6,643 bases of DNA from assembly GCA_002315335.1 (NCBI GenBank), contig DCGW01000089.1:11965-18607 (forward strand), written 5' to 3'. A program made the translations under genes and the position numbers. The notes beneath the pieces are model-generated. The model ran no database searches. It was not told the origin of the DNA and saw only the letters and a program-made list of their open reading frames with translations. Shown piece after piece: positions 6,621 to 6,643 of this stretch (within the stretch, counting starts at the first letter, position 1; every line of letters starts with the position of its first letter). The stretch comes from Firmicutes bacterium UBA1768. GTDB taxonomy: Bacteria; Bacillota; Clostridia; Peptostreptococcales; Anaerovoracaceae.

Positions 6621-6643
6621 TTAAGAAAATTGAGTGTGGCAAC

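Noticed and set aside
6621..6643. Possible start of a downstream gene such as mrnC
   Set aside because: Only 23 bases remain, with no clear ribosome binding site or start codon, so nothing can be supported.

Overview
The window looks like a chromosomal housekeeping segment from a Bacillota organism, most likely a clostridial anaerobe. This rests on gene order and codon habits, not on any marker gene. Every real gene is on the + strand and they are tightly packed. The order is yacL (5'-truncated), ispD, ispF, proS, a cyclophilin-type peptidyl-prolyl isomerase, cysE, cysS. It follows the well-known Bacillus arrangement yacL-ispD-ispF-gltX-cysE-cysS, except that proS plus the isomerase gene stand where gltX would be. 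There are no tRNA or rRNA genes, CRISPR arrays, insertion sequences or other signs of mobile DNA.

Region by region: bases 1-744 hold the C-terminal PIN and TRAM domains of a YacL-type membrane protein. The 101-base gap after it contains two consecutive hairpins, the second a good intrinsic terminator candidate. ispD (846-1544) and ispF (1554-2027) form a tight pair encoding two steps of the MEP isoprenoid pathway. The 82-base gap after ispF has a small GC hairpin, a 16-base AT palindrome and a plausible promoter. proS (2110-3837) and the isomerase gene (3853-4380) follow with strong ribosome binding sites. cysE (4393-5217) and cysS (5220-6620) close the window, with two bases between them and the cysS ribosome binding site inside cysE.

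Functionally, ispD and ispF feed isoprenoid precursor synthesis. proS and cysS charge tRNA with proline and cysteine. cysE commits serine to cysteine synthesis, so cysE and cysS link making cysteine to using it. The isomerase probably assists protein folding at prolyl bonds.

Most of the window is ordinary. The most unusual element is the end of cysE: a roughly 60-residue acidic tail with five cysteines, beyond the normal end of the enzyme, encoded just upstream of a small hairpin that overlaps the cysS ribosome binding site. Arginine codon use also differs sharply between proS plus the isomerase gene (almost only AGA) and ispD or cysE (mixed), which suggests different expression levels or histories within one apparent gene cluster.
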